A stretch of DNA of 64,000 nucleotides, taken from Vreelandella maris. GTDB taxonomy: Bacteria > Pseudomonadota > Gammaproteobacteria > Pseudomonadales > Halomonadaceae. The stretch is from the NCBI RefSeq assembly GCF_013371085.1, contig NZ_JABWCV010000002.1, positions 1-64,000 of the forward strand. Direction: 5' to 3'. The translations under genes were made by a program, and so were the position numbers. Each line of letters begins with the position of its first letter. The stretch's first letter is position 1. This document shows, piece after piece, positions 16,120 to 25,983 of this stretch. The notes beneath the pieces were generated by a model. It was not told the origin of the DNA. It saw only the letters and a program-made list of their open reading frames with translations, and ran no database searches.

Positions 16120-17502
16120 TTATTTTAGTACGTAGCAGGGTGTGTAATGCTGACCATCTAGCTTCATGCGACCTTGTGCCACAAATGAGGTCAATAGTTC
16201 ATCCAAGCGCTGCATCAGTTCAGGCTCAGCCGTCAGCACAAAGGGACCATGGGCTTCAATGGCGCGAATACCGTCTTCTTTAACATTGCCAGCTACAATC
16301 CCGGAGAACGCCCGGCGCAGGTTAGCGGCTAGCTCATGAGTTGGTTGTAAGCGGTGAAGCGCTAGCGATCGCATCGCTTCATGGGTCGGTTGAAACGTTG
16401 CCTGAAAATCGCGTGCAATGGTTAACCGCCAGTTGTAGTAGAACGCATCCTGGTGTGTGCGCCTAAATTCAGCAATTTCGTCGATGCCATGGCGCATGGT
16501 GCGAGCAACCGCCACCGGGTCGCCTGTAATAATCGTGTAGTAGCGACGAATTTCTTCACCGAGCGTATAGACCAGGAATTCATCGATTTTCTGAAAGTAG
16601 GCGGCAGAATCGGCAGGGCCAGTAAAAATTAACGGGAATGGGATATCTTTATTGCTTGGGTGCAGCAAAATACCCAATAAATAGAGGATCTCTTCCGCGG
16701 TCCCGACACCGCCTGGAAAGACGACAATGCCATGTCCTAGACGCACAAAAGCTTCCAGTCGTTTCTCAATATCGGGCATGACGACCAATTCATTAACTAT
16801 CGGATTGGGCGCTTCTGCGGCGATTATGCCCGGTTCTGAAATGCCTAAATAACGGCTTTCTTTACGGCGCTGTTTTGCATGGGCGACATTTGCGCCTTTC
16901 ATGGGGCCTTTCATAGCGCCTGGCCCACAGCCGGTACAAATATCTAAACCACGCAGACCTAAGTGGTAGCCGACGTCCTTGGTATACTCATACTCTTCAC
17001 GAGAAATAGAGTGACCGCCCCAGCAGACCACTAGGCTAGGGTCGCGGCCAGGTTTCAACGTGCCCGCTTTGCGCAGAATATGGAAGACCGCATTGGTAGT
17101 GCCTTCGCCAGTGCTAAGGTCAAAGCGGTTGTGATGTTGAATTTCGTTATAAACGTAAACGATATCGCGAATGATTGAGGAGAGATGTTCGCGGATGCCG
17201 CGGATCATACGGCCATCCACGAACGCTTCCGCTGGCGCGTTAGTCAGCTTTAAGCGAATGCCACGATCTTGTTGCAATACTTCAATGTCAAAATCTTTAT
17301 AGGCTTCTAAAATCGCCAGACTGTCGTCACTTGGGTTACCACAATTTAAAACCGCCAGTGCGCAACGCCGAAGTAAATCATGAAGGCCACTTTGAGAGGT
17401 TTTATGTAGGCGATTAACTTCATGCTGAGAAAGTACTTCCAGGCTTCCTTCTGGGGAAATGATACTGGAAAGGGTGGCGCGGGGTTGAGCAGGTGCGGTC
17501 AT
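16120..17502 (-). CDS. ppnN: Pyrimidine/purine nucleotide 5'-monophosphate nucleosidase
   Basis: 460 residues, close to E. coli PpnN (YgdH, 454). The central Rossmann/LOG-type domain shows GCGPGAMKGPMKGA at 191-204 and the family motif PGGVGTAEE at 263-271. The N-terminal and C-terminal extensions are those of the long PpnN form. It cleaves nucleoside monophosphates to base and ribose 5-phosphate and in E. coli is stimulated by (p)ppGpp. It appears to be a single gene, read away from the LysR gene at 17651. Confidence 0.93.
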   Translation of the reverse strand: MTAPAQPRATLSSIISPEGSLEVLSQHEVNRLHKTSQSGLHDLLRRCALAVLNCGNPSDDSLAILEAYKDFDIEVLQQDRGIRLKLTNAPAEAFVDGRMIRGIREHLSSIIRDIVYVYNEIQHHNRFDLSTGEGTTNAVFHILRKAGTLKPGRDPSLVVCWGGHSISREEYEYTKDVGYHLGLRGLDICTGCGPGAMKGPMKGANVAHAKQRRKESRYLGISEPGIIAAEAPNPIVNELVVMPDIEKRLEAFVRLGHGIVVFPGGVGTAEEILYLLGILLHPSNKDIPFPLIFTGPADSAAYFQKIDEFLVYTLGEEIRRYYTIITGDPVAVARTMRHGIDEIAEFRRTHQDAFYYNWRLTIARDFQATFQPTHEAMRSLALHRLQPTHELAANLRRAFSGIVAGNVKEDGIRAIEAHGPFVLTAEPELMQRLDELLTSFVAQGRMKLDGQHYTPCYVLK

Positions 17503-17650
17503 TAGTGGGGCTGTCCCTAGTCGTTTGAGTGCTATTGGCAGTTTACCATGCCCAGGCAGCCGGTACAGCGGCGCAACGGCTACCCAGGCCGCTGTGCTAC
17601 TATGAACCCTGTTTAAAAAGGATGGCTGCTAAAGACAATGGTTCTTTACT

Positions 17651-18559
17651 ATGTTTAACGCTCAATATTTCCGTACGTTTATTACGTTAGTGGAAACAGG
17701 CAGTTTTACCCGTACCGCTCATCGCTTGGAAATGACGCAGCCCGGCGTAAGCCAGCATGTTCGCAAGCTAGAAAGCTACTTAAATAAAGAGCTGCTTGAG
17801 CGCAAGGGGCGCAGTTTTACGCTAACGGAAACGGGGCGGCGAGCTTATGATTATGCGTTGAAGCTGTTTGCTGAGCATGAACAGTTTCGTCATGGCTTAG
17901 ATGACGACTCACTCGATAGTGGCGATTGCCGTATTGCATCACCTGGAAGCGTGGGTCTGATGTTTTATCCGTATATTTTGGGCCAGCAGCAAATGCACCC
18001 CAATTTAACGGTCAACTATAGTTTCGCTTTTAACCATGAAATTGTGAATGATCTGTTAGATGGCCGCTATGACATTGGCATTGTCACGGAGGCAATGAGT
18101 CACCCTGAACTTCATTGCTCTATTTGGCATCAGGAGCCTCTCTGTTTAGTGGTGCCCGCTGATTTTGCCGGTAGTACGCTGTCTGATTTGATGGGGATTG
18201 GCTTTCTCAATTATTACGACGGCATTAACCACGCTAATGCGCTATTACGGGCTAATTATCCGGATGAGTTTCGTTCAATGACGCACTTCCGCCATCAGGG
18301 CTTTACCAATGAAGTCAGCATGGTGCTGGATGCGGTCGCAAGGGGGCTTGGCTTTACCGTGGTATCGAGATTGGTGTTGGAGACGTCTCCTTGGCAGCGC
18401 CAAGTCAAAGCACTCAATCTGCCCAATGCGGTCAATGAAGTGCTTTATCTACTTCGCCGTCGCGACTCGGTACTGCCTAAACGCTACGAAAAGCTGTTAA
18501 ACGGCTTTCACGCCCAGCGTGTGCAAGAAAAAACGCCCCTGATGCCATCGAACGGTTAA
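17651..18559 (+). CDS. LysR-family transcriptional regulator
   Basis: 302 residues. N-terminal winged HTH (about 1-60; FVETGSF-like region then MTQPGVSQHVRKLESYL). The effector-binding domain covers about 90-295. Its divergent neighbour is ppnN and its convergent neighbour gcvP, so the target is unclear; LysR proteins often control a divergent gene. The 3' end contains the terminator hairpin of gcvP. The target and ligand are unknown. Confidence 0.88.
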   Translation: MFNAQYFRTFITLVETGSFTRTAHRLEMTQPGVSQHVRKLESYLNKELLERKGRSFTLTETGRRAYDYALKLFAEHEQFRHGLDDDSLDSGDCRIASPGSVGLMFYPYILGQQQMHPNLTVNYSFAFNHEIVNDLLDGRYDIGIVTEAMSHPELHCSIWHQEPLCLVVPADFAGSTLSDLMGIGFLNYYDGINHANALLRANYPDEFRSMTHFRHQGFTNEVSMVLDAVARGLGFTVVSRLVLETSPWQRQVKALNLPNAVNEVLYLLRRRDSVLPKRYEKLLNGFHAQRVQEKTPLMPSNG

Positions 18560-18575
18560 AGCAGCAGGGGCGTTT
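18528..18575 (-). terminator. Terminator of gcvP, overlapping the 3' end of the LysR gene
   Basis: 11-bp arms AAACGCCCCTG (18531-18541) and its complement (18565-18575), with a 23-base loop. On the minus strand a run of six T follows (18528-18533). It could act in both directions. Confidence 0.6.
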
Positions 18576-18584
18576 AAGTGGCGT

Positions 18585-21479
18585 TTAGTCGCGATACTCG
18601 TCAATGCTGGGGCAAGAGCAGATCAACTGACGGTCGCCAAATACGTTATCAACGCGGTTAACGGCAGGCCAGTATTTAGCGGCTTGTACAGCAGCGGTGG
18701 GGAAGGCAGCTAACTGGCGGTTATAAGGCCGTTGCCAGTCACTATCCATCAGGTCCGCCTGAGTGTGCGGCGCATTGACCAGTGGATTATTGTCCAACGG
18801 CCATTCACCGCTTTCCACCCGGGCAATCTCGTCACGAATGGCGATCATGGCATCGCAGAAGCGGTCAATTTCATACAGCGACTCCGATTCGGTCGGCTCG
18901 ATCATTAGCGTGCCTGGCACCGGGAATGACATAGTCGGTGCGTGGAAGCCGTAATCCATTAAGCGCTTGGCAATATCCTCTTCGCTAATCCCGGAGGCCG
19001 CTTTAAGCGGGCGAATATCGATAATGCATTCGTGGGCGACGGTGCCGTTCTGGCCGCGATAAAGAATAGGGAATGACGCTTCCAAACGCTTGGCAATGTA
19101 ATTGGCGTTTAGGATGGCAAGCTCGGTGGCTTCACGCAGCCCGCGCGCGCCCATCATTTTAATATAGGCCCACGAAATCGGTAAAATCGAGGCGCTGCCA
19201 AAGGCGGCTGCGGATACCGCACCGCTATCGCTATTCACACCGTTGATTGGCGTAACCACGTGGTTAGAAACGTAGGGCGCTAGGTGCGCTTTAACGCCGA
19301 TGGGGCCCATGCCTGGGCCACCGCCGCCATGAGGTATACAGAACGTTTTATGCAGATTGAGGTGGGACACATCGCCGCCGAAATCGCCGGGACGCGTCAA
19401 GCCCACCTGAGCGTTCATATTGGCACCATCAATATAGACTTGGCCGCCATTGTCATGCACTACTTTGCACGCTTCGCGCACGCTGGTTTCAAACACGCCG
19501 TGGGTCGACGGGTAGGTCAGCATAATGGCAGACAGCTGATCGCGGTGCTGCTCGGCTTTCGCGCGTAAATCAGCCATATCAATGTTGCCGTTTTGATCGC
19601 ATTCAACCACGACCACTTTCATCTGCACCATCGCCGCTGAGGCAGGATTGGTGCCGTGAGCAGAGCTAGGAATCAAGCAGACATCACGATGACCTTCGCC
19701 CTGGGCCGCCTGGTAACGGCGAATCGCCACTAAACCTGCATATTCCCCCTGCGCGCCGGAGTTAGGCTGCATGGAGAGATGATCATAACCGGTGACTTCA
19801 ACCAAAAAGGCTGAGAGCTCATCAATCATCTGATGATAACCAGCCACCTGGTCGCGAGGGGCGAACGGGTGAAGATGTGCAAACGACGGCCAGGAAACGG
19901 GGATCATTTCGCTGGTGGCGTTGAGCTTCATGGTGCAGGAGCCGAGCGGGATCATCGCGTGAGCAAGCGACAGATCCTTATTCTCCAGGCGCTTCAAGTA
20001 GCGCAACATTTCGGTTTCGCTGCGGTAGCGGCTGAAGGTAGGGTGGCTCAAAAAGTCGCTTTCGCGTTGACAGCTAGCGGGAATACCCGAGGCGCCGTTA
20101 GCCACTACCTGCTCGTCCAGCACTGCAACGGCAAGGCCGTGCTCATCGCCCAGCAGCACATCAAATAAGGCGGCTACGTCGTGAGCGGTGGTGGTTTCAT
20201 CGAGGCTGATGCCCACATTGCCATTGGCGAAGTAGTGCAAGTTAATATCGTGGGTCATGGCGCGGCCATGAATCTTGCCTGCATCAACGCCTGTCAAGCA
20301 TAGCGTATCAAACCAGCTGTCATGGGCGAGTGCGACGCCTGCCTGCTTAAGGCCTTCAGCAAGTAGGGTGGTCAAACGATGAACGCGGCCCGCAATTTTG
20401 CGCAGACCCTCAGCGCCGTGATAGGTCGCATAAAAACCGGCAATATTGGCCAGCAATGCCTGGGCGGTACAGATATTCGAGGTCGCTTTCTCGCGGCGAA
20501 TATGCTGTTCGCGAGTTTGCATCGCCATGCGCAGGGCGGTATTGCCGCGGCTATCTTTGGAGACGCCGATAATCCGCCCTGGGATTGAGCGCTTGAGCTT
20601 ATCTGACGTGGCAAAGAACGCTGCATGAGGCCCACCAAAACCCATGGGTACGCCAAAACGCTGGGAGTTGCCCACCACGATATCCGCGCCAAACTTGCCG
20701 GGCTCTTTCAGCAGCACCAAACTCAAAAGGTCGGTCGCCACGCAGGTCATGATGTTGCGGTCGGCGGCTGCGTTCAACAGCGGCGCTAAGTCACGAACTT
20801 CACCGCTGGCAGACGGGTACTGTACCAGGGCTCCAAACACATCGTGGGCTGCCAGTTCTTCGGCTGGGCCCATAATCAGTTCGAAACCAAAGAACTCCGC
20901 ACGGGTTTTAACCACGTCCAGCGTTTGTGGGAATACATCGTCGGCGACGAAGAAAGCGTTGGATTTGCTTTTCTTATTGCCGCGCTTACACAGCGCCATG
21001 GCTTCGGCGGCAGCGGTGGCTTCGTCAAGCAGTGAAGCATTCGCAAGCTCCATGCCGGTTAAATCCATTACCACTTGCTGGAAGTTCAGTAGGCCTTCCA
21101 GGCGGCCTTGAGAGATTTCCGGTTGGTAAGGCGTATAAGCCGTGTACCAACCTGGATTTTCCAGCACATTGCGCTGAATGACCGCTGGCATGTGCGTGCC
21201 GTAATAGCCCTGGCCAATATAGCTTTTAGCCACGCGATTTTGCCGCGCCAGCTGAGCTAAGTACTCTAACGCTTCGGATTCACTGCGCGGATCGTCTAGC
21301 GACAGTTCGCGCCCAAGGCGGATATCGCTCGGCACGGTCTGCTCGATCAGATCTTCCATGTGCTGCATATTAAGCGCTTTTAACATCGTGGTAACGTCAT
21401 CACTACTTGGACCATTATGACGTTTAATAAAAGCATCGTGGTCGGCCAGCTCGGCCAGGCGGCGTGTTTCAAGAGACAT
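18585..21479 (-). CDS. gcvP: Glycine dehydrogenase (aminomethyl-transferring), P protein
   Basis: 964 residues, the single-chain homodimeric type (E. coli 957). Two homologous halves: the N-terminal half includes [13 protein letters not shown] and [14 protein letters not shown]; the C-terminal half carries the PLP lysine in [18 protein letters not shown]. It decarboxylates glycine and passes the aminomethyl group to the lipoyl arm of GcvH. It lies downstream of gcvH with a hairpin in the 84-base gap. The ATG at 21479 is kept because it aligns with the usual N-terminus. Confidence 0.97.
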   Translation of the reverse strand: MSLETRRLAELADHDAFIKRHNGPSSDDVTTMLKALNMQHMEDLIEQTVPSDIRLGRELSLDDPRSESEALEYLAQLARQNRVAKSYIGQGYYGTHMPAVIQRNVLENPGWYTAYTPYQPEISQGRLEGLLNFQQVVMDLTGMELANASLLDEATAAAEAMALCKRGNKKSKSNAFFVADDVFPQTLDVVKTRAEFFGFELIMGPAEELAAHDVFGALVQYPSASGEVRDLAPLLNAAADRNIMTCVATDLLSLVLLKEPGKFGADIVVGNSQRFGVPMGFGGPHAAFFATSDKLKRSIPGRIIGVSKDSRGNTALRMAMQTREQHIRREKATSNICTAQALLANIAGFYATYHGAEGLRKIAGRVHRLTTLLAEGLKQAGVALAHDSWFDTLCLTGVDAGKIHGRAMTHDINLHYFANGNVGISLDETTTAHDVAALFDVLLGDEHGLAVAVLDEQVVANGASGIPASCQRESDFLSHPTFSRYRSETEMLRYLKRLENKDLSLAHAMIPLGSCTMKLNATSEMIPVSWPSFAHLHPFAPRDQVAGYHQMIDELSAFLVEVTGYDHLSMQPNSGAQGEYAGLVAIRRYQAAQGEGHRDVCLIPSSAHGTNPASAAMVQMKVVVVECDQNGNIDMADLRAKAEQHRDQLSAIMLTYPSTHGVFETSVREACKVVHDNGGQVYIDGANMNAQVGLTRPGDFGGDVSHLNLHKTFCIPHGGGGPGMGPIGVKAHLAPYVSNHVVTPINGVNSDSGAVSAAAFGSASILPISWAYIKMMGARGLREATELAILNANYIAKRLEASFPILYRGQNGTVAHECIIDIRPLKAASGISEEDIAKRLMDYGFHAPTMSFPVPGTLMIEPTESESLYEIDRFCDAMIAIRDEIARVESGEWPLDNNPLVNAPHTQADLMDSDWQRPYNRQLAAFPTAAVQAAKYWPAVNRVDNVFGDRQLICSCPSIDEYRD

Positions 21480-21528
21480 GAAGAAGATTCCGAACGTTAA
21501 GAGAGAGCCGTGCAGGATAATAAGCGAA

Positions 21529-21552
21529 GCGCCTGCCAGAAAAGGCAGGCGC
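21529..21552 (-). other. Hairpin between gcvH and gcvP
   Basis: 9-bp arms (21529-21537, 21544-21552) with a 6-base loop and no T-run on the minus strand. It may tune gcvP expression relative to gcvH or stabilise a processed mRNA end. Confidence 0.4.
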
Positions 21553-21563
21553 CTGAGTATGCT

Positions 21564-21953
21564 TTATTCGTCAGCGCTGAGCGTTGCCTGGTAGGCATCG
21601 GCGTCTAACAGGCCATCAATGGTATCGCTGTCTAAGCGAACTTTCATAATCCAGCCGCCTTCATAAGGCGCGTCATTGACTGTTTCGGGAGCGTCTTCAA
21701 GGGCTTCATTCACTTCAATCACTTCGCCCGCAACGGGGGAGTAAAGATCAGAAGCGGCTTTAACCGATTCAATCACACCAAACTCTTGGCCTTTTGTCAG
21801 CGCCGCGCCCACTTCCGGCAGTTCCACAAAGACGACATCACCCAGTGCTTGTTGGGCGTGATCGGTAATACCGACGGTAACGGTGCCATCTTTATGGTCA
21901 AGTACCCACTCGTGGCTTTCAGCGTAACGAAGATTGGCAGGAAGGTTGCTCAT
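21564..21953 (-). CDS. gcvH: Glycine cleavage system H protein
   Basis: 129 residues. Lipoyl domain with the modified lysine K65 in [15 protein letters not shown]. It carries the aminomethyl intermediate between GcvP, GcvT and the L protein. AGGAAA precedes the ATG. It is the first gene of the gcvH-gcvP unit and is divergent from the AgcS symporter gene. The C-terminus is acidic, as in a halophile-adapted proteome. Confidence 0.97.
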   Translation of the reverse strand: MSNLPANLRYAESHEWVLDHKDGTVTVGITDHAQQALGDVVFVELPEVGAALTKGQEFGVIESVKAASDLYSPVAGEVIEVNEALEDAPETVNDAPYEGGWIMKVRLDSDTIDGLLDADAYQATLSADE

Positions 21954-22278
21954 GATGTTTTCCTATATGAAACAGTTTTCTGGACCCGGGCATACTAGCG
22001 GTTGTCGCTCGCCTTGGCGACTGTCGGCTAGCGGAAAGCGAGCGAATAAAGATGCATGTTAACGTGTTTCCAATCGGAAACAAATTTCTTATCTGCTCCC
22101 TTTAAACGTAGTAGAGCGAGGTATTTTGATTCCGTTATTCTTTTGTGTTTGGTTATGAAAAAAGCGGCATCCTCTATGCGCAAGCGACATCACCATAGAA
22201 GACCACTAGCCACATAGTGTAAAACATGCAGATTCTGGGTTAACAAATGCAACAAACCAACAGGGTGAGGAGAAGCAC
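21954..22278. promoter_or_regulatory. Structured divergent leader between gcvH and the AgcS symporter gene
   Basis: 325 bases without a gene. It contains an 8-bp inverted repeat TCGCTCGC/GCGAGCGA (22005-22012, 22038-22045) and a palindrome GTTTCC-N4-GGAAAC (22066-22081). It must hold promoters for both directions. The glycine riboswitch core was looked for on both strands and not recognised. A protein-binding operator or an unassigned leader is more likely. Confidence 0.45.
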
Positions 22279-23685
22279 ATGGAAACATTAACTAGCCTCT
22301 TGGGGGCAATCAACGGCGTGGTGTGGGGACCCATCATGTTGATCTTGCTCCTGGGTGTAGGTATCTACCTGCAGATTGGCTTGAAACTGATGCCGATTAG
22401 AAAGCTCGGTATGGGTTTCAAGCTAATGTGGGCAGGACGTGAGCCAAAACCAAGCGCTGATAAAGCGGTGAGTAAAGAGGGTGATGAGGGGGAAATATCT
22501 CCCTTTGATGCGTTGATGACAGCGCTGTCGGCGACCATCGGTACCGGTAACATTGCCGGTGTCGCCACAGCGATTGCGCTAGGTGGCCCTGGCGCGGTTT
22601 TTTGGATGTGGATTACCGCGCTAGTAGGGATGGCGACGAAATTTGCCGAAGCGGTATTGGCTGTCCGTTACCGTGAAACCGATAGCACTGGCTTCCACGT
22701 CGGTGGGCCGATGTTTTATATCAAAAACGGCTTGGGCAAAAAATGGCTCTGGTTGGGCGGGGTCTTTGCTTTCTTTGGCGCCGTGGCTGCTTTCGGTATT
22801 GGTAATACCGTACAGTCGAACTCGGTAGCCGATGCCATGGATGCCACTTTTGGCGTGCCGCACTGGATCACGGGTGTGATCATTATGGTGCTGGCAGGAG
22901 CGGTAATTCTAGGTGGTATAAAGCGTATCGCTAAGGTGGCGGGTAAACTGGTCCCCATCATGGGCATTGCCTATGTGGTGGCAGGTCTGCTGGTATTGAT
23001 CATTAACGCCGGACAGATTGGCGAAGCTTTTGGCTTAATCTTTTACTACGCCTTTAACCCGATGGCGGCGGCCGGTGGTTTTGCCGGTGCAGCGGTTATG
23101 GCGGCGATTCGCTTTGGTGTGGCGCGCGGCATTTTCTCTAACGAAGCGGGTTTAGGTAGTGCGCCGATTGCCCACGCAGCGGCAAAAACCAAAAATCCGG
23201 TTCGCCAGGGCTTAATCGCGATGCTGGGTACCTTTATCGATACCATTATTGTCTGCACGATTACCGCGCTGGTGATTTTGACTTCTACCGTATGGGTCGA
23301 CGGTGAAGCCGGCGCATCGCTGACTGCGCTCTCGTTTGACGCCGCGCTGCCAGGGTTCGGTAATCAAATTGTCGCGGTCGCCTTGGCTGTCTTTGCCTTC
23401 ACCACCATTCTTGGCTGGTCATTTTATGGTGAGAAATGTTGCCAGTTCCTGTTTGGCACGCGTTCTATCATGATCTATCGCGTGCTGTTCGTGTTGGCGA
23501 TCCCGCTAGGCGCCATCGCGCAATTGGGCTTTATCTGGTTAATGGCGGATACCTTCAATGCCATGATGGCCATTCCCAACCTGATTGCCTTGGCACTGCT
23601 TTCGCCGGTAGTCTTTAAGCTAACCAAGGACTATTTCGATGGCAAAGATGTACTACCGGGTGAAGAACTGGAACACGATCAATAA
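22279..23685 (+). CDS. Sodium:alanine/glycine symporter (AgcS family)
   Basis: 468 residues with about 11 membrane segments. AgcS hallmarks: GTGNIAGVATAIALGGPGAVFWMW near 90-113 and RGIFSNEAGLGSAPIAHAAA near 283-302. It imports alanine or glycine with Na+ across the inner membrane. Location between gcvH and gcvT strongly suggests glycine is the relevant substrate, feeding the cleavage system. GTGAGGAG lies upstream of the ATG. A hairpin lies downstream, ahead of gcvT. Confidence 0.92.
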   Translation: METLTSLLGAINGVVWGPIMLILLLGVGIYLQIGLKLMPIRKLGMGFKLMWAGREPKPSADKAVSKEGDEGEISPFDALMTALSATIGTGNIAGVATAIALGGPGAVFWMWITALVGMATKFAEAVLAVRYRETDSTGFHVGGPMFYIKNGLGKKWLWLGGVFAFFGAVAAFGIGNTVQSNSVADAMDATFGVPHWITGVIIMVLAGAVILGGIKRIAKVAGKLVPIMGIAYVVAGLLVLIINAGQIGEAFGLIFYYAFNPMAAAGGFAGAAVMAAIRFGVARGIFSNEAGLGSAPIAHAAAKTKNPVRQGLIAMLGTFIDTIIVCTITALVILTSTVWVDGEAGASLTALSFDAALPGFGNQIVAVALAVFAFTTILGWSFYGEKCCQFLFGTRSIMIYRVLFVLAIPLGAIAQLGFIWLMADTFNAMMAIPNLIALALLSPVVFKLTKDYFDGKDVLPGEELEHDQ

Positions 23686-23743
23686 AACCTTCAGCTTGTT
23701 ACGTGAGCTGCAAGTGAATGTTTGATGTATAGCTAAATGGAGT

Positions 23744-23778
23744 CGGGAAGGCACACAGGTGGCTTCCCGTTCTCTTTT
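23744..23778 (+). terminator. Probable terminator between agcS-type gene and gcvT
   Basis: 7-bp stem CGGGAAG/CTTCCCG with a 12-base loop, followed by the T-rich TTCTCTTTT. It could attenuate rather than fully stop transcription into gcvT. Confidence 0.5.
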
Positions 23779-23811
23779 GTGAGTGAAGAATTTCTAAGTG
23801 AGGAATCCCCC

Positions 23812-24924
23812 ATGTCTGAATTAAAGCAAACGCCGCTGCATGCGCTGCACCTCCAATTGGGTGCCAAAATGGTGCCTTTTGCTGGCTACGAAATGCCTGT
23901 GCAGTACCCGCTGGGGGTCAAAAAAGAGCATGAACACACTCGCCAAAAGTGCGGCCTATTTGACGTCTCACACATGGGCCAGATTAGTGTGTCCGGCAAT
24001 AATGTCGCTGAAGCGCTGGAAACCTTGATACCCGCTGATTTAGTGGGGCTTGCAAAAGGCGCTCAACGGTATGGGCTATTCACCAGCACTGAAGGTGGCA
24101 TTATTGATGACCTGATGGTGGTCAATGCAGGCGATCACTTTTATCTCGTAGTGAACGCTGCCTGTAAAGATCAGGATTTAGCGCATTTGCGTTTGAATTT
24201 AGCATCAACCCATGAGGTTGAGACATTAGATCGTGGCTTGCTGGCGCTCCAAGGGCCTCAGGCGCGAGATGTGATGCAGCGATTGTGTCCTGAAGCGTGC
24301 GAGTTAGTGTTTATGCAGCATGGCCGCTTCACTATTGCGGGGCAGGAAGTGTGGGTGAGCCGCAGTGGCTATACCGGTGAAGATGGCTTTGAAATTTCAG
24401 TCGCGGCTGATGCCTGCGAAGCTTTCGCCGAGCGGTTGCTGGCAGAACCTGAAGTAGAGGCTATTGGCTTGGGCGCACGGGATTCATTGCGTCTGGAAGC
24501 AGGGTTATGCCTCTACGGGCACGATATGGATATGCAAACGACGCCTGTTGAAGCCGGGTTGATTTGGGCGATTGGTAAACCACGTCGCCATGGCGGCGAG
24601 CGTGCAGGCGGTTTTCCTGGGGCTGACGTTATCCTGCATCAAGTCGATGCCAAAGATCATACCCGCAAGCGCGTTGGTCTGTTGGCCGACGGGCGTGCAC
24701 CGGTACGTGAGGGGGCGCAGCTGGTAGACGAAGCGGGCAATGAGATTGGGGTGGTGACATCGGGCAGCTTTGGACCGAGCATCGGTAAACCGGTGGCGAT
24801 GGGTTATGTGCCCCGTGAGCTGGAGGCACCGCAAAGCACTGTGTTTGCGGTAGTGCGCGGTAAGCAGTTACCCATGGTGGTTACCCCTATGCCGTTTGTA
24901 AAACCAGGCTACTATCGCGGCTAA
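23812..24924 (+). CDS. gcvT: Glycine cleavage system T protein (aminomethyltransferase)
   Basis: 370 residues from the ATG at 23812. An earlier in-frame ATG at 23737 overlaps the hairpin and adds 25 unconserved residues; AGGAA at 23801 supports the internal start. Folate-binding GcvT fold with HTRQKCGLFDVSHMGQ near the N-terminus and RRHGGERAGGFPGA near 263-276. It moves the methylene group to tetrahydrofolate. It lies apart from gcvH-gcvP, on the opposite strand, behind the AgcS gene. Confidence 0.96.
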   Translation: MSELKQTPLHALHLQLGAKMVPFAGYEMPVQYPLGVKKEHEHTRQKCGLFDVSHMGQISVSGNNVAEALETLIPADLVGLAKGAQRYGLFTSTEGGIIDDLMVVNAGDHFYLVVNAACKDQDLAHLRLNLASTHEVETLDRGLLALQGPQARDVMQRLCPEACELVFMQHGRFTIAGQEVWVSRSGYTGEDGFEISVAADACEAFAERLLAEPEVEAIGLGARDSLRLEAGLCLYGHDMDMQTTPVEAGLIWAIGKPRRHGGERAGGFPGADVILHQVDAKDHTRKRVGLLADGRAPVREGAQLVDEAGNEIGVVTSGSFGPSIGKPVAMGYVPRELEAPQSTVFAVVRGKQLPMVVTPMPFVKPGYYRG

Positions 24925-24953
24925 CAAAACGGCAGGCACTAACCTAAACCCTA

Positions 24954-24986
24954 CGGTCCCTGTTTAAACAGGGGCCGCTTGGTTTT
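24954..24986 (+). terminator. Terminator after gcvT
   Basis: Stem CGGTCCCTGTTT with AAACAGGGGCCG (one G-T pair), then GCTTGGTTTT. It lies between gcvT and the convergent LysM lipoprotein gene. Confidence 0.55.
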
Positions 24987-25020
24987 AACAAGTGCTTTAA
25001 CCAGTGCTTTACGAAGAGCT

Positions 25021-25983
25021 TTAGCGCAGCACCTGCCTAGGATCGATGGGTTTACCACCCTGGCGTAGATCAAAGAGAAGATCATAGCGTTGAGTAGCAC
25101 TGCTTTGGCCGACTTCGCAAAGCGCATCACCCGCGTTCACCTGCTTGCCTACCTTGACCAATATGCGATCACAAAGCGCGTAGACGGTTTGGAGATTGTC
25201 GGCATGATGCACGATCACGACCTCACCCAACTGACGCATTCCATCGGCGAAACGTACCTCACCCGGGGCGACAGATTTTGCTTGGGCGCCCGGTTGTGTT
25301 GCCAGCAGCATTGGCTGCAGAGTGCCACGGCTATCTGGGCCAAAGCGGCGGACCACGCGATAATCGTCTAATGGCCAGGGCCAGCGTCTAGCTGAAGCGG
25401 GCAGTGCCTGACTGGGTGCACTACTGGGCGCAGCGGCGGGTCGATTAGGGCTAGATGAGCCACTACTGCTCGCAGCGGTTCGAGGTGCAGAGCCGCCAAG
25501 CGGAACGCTAACGACTTGGCCTACTCGTAAGTTAGTGGGCGTGGCGCTAGGGTTGGCGCTCTGAATACGGCCGCTGGTGGTTCCAAAATGGCGGGCGACA
25601 CTCGAAAACGTATCGCCGGGGCGAATTTGGTAACGATAAGGACCGCCGGAGGGCGCGCGCTCTTGCTGAGTGGGAATTAGCAAGCGTTGACCTACCTTAA
25701 GCTGTCGAGCATTCACGCCTGGGTTAAACCGTTGTAACCGTTCAAGCGGCACATTAGCGCGGGCCGCCATCTGCCCGAGTGTGTCCCCGCGCTGTACTTG
25801 TACCCAATTGCCACTAATATGAGTAGCACTAGGGGCCGCCGCACGCTGAGATGACGATTGAGGCGCATTGGCACAGCCGACAAGCATTCCAGCTAATAGG
25901 CAGGTGCTTAACAAACCAATCAGTCGTGATCGGTTTGGCCGTCCAACAAACCATCTTTTTCCCGCCAGAGTGAATTGATCCAT
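25021..25983 (-). CDS. LysM lipoprotein with degenerate M23 domain (NlpD/EnvC-like)
   Basis: 320 residues. Signal peptide with lipobox LVGC (Cys37), LysM 1 at about 59-104, LysM 2 at about 117-162, a Ser/Ala/Pro-rich linker to about 200, and an M23/LytM-type domain at about 205-318. The metal-site motifs are missing: no HxxxD, and the HxH strand reads DLLFDLR. It is therefore probably a non-enzymatic activator of cell-wall amidases, as NlpD and EnvC are. It should be anchored in the outer membrane and bind peptidoglycan. The ATG lies 64 bases inside the upstream acyltransferase gene, so the genes overlap. Confidence 0.82.
   Translation of the reverse strand: MDQFTLAGKRWFVGRPNRSRLIGLLSTCLLAGMLVGCANAPQSSSQRAAAPSATHISGNWVQVQRGDTLGQMAARANVPLERLQRFNPGVNARQLKVGQRLLIPTQQERAPSGGPYRYQIRPGDTFSSVARHFGTTSGRIQSANPSATPTNLRVGQVVSVPLGGSAPRTAASSSGSSSPNRPAAAPSSAPSQALPASARRWPWPLDDYRVVRRFGPDSRGTLQPMLLATQPGAQAKSVAPGEVRFADGMRQLGEVVIVHHADNLQTVYALCDRILVKVGKQVNAGDALCEVGQSSATQRYDLLFDLRQGGKPIDPRQVLR

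Noticed and set aside
20644-21111. 155-aa plus-strand ORF opposite gcvP
   Set aside because: Composition is Ser/Ala-rich as expected from reading the reverse strand of a GC-rich conserved gene.
21954-22278. Glycine riboswitch upstream of gcvH or the symporter
   Set aside because: The conserved core of the glycine aptamer was not recognisable on either strand, so only hairpins and a palindrome are reported.
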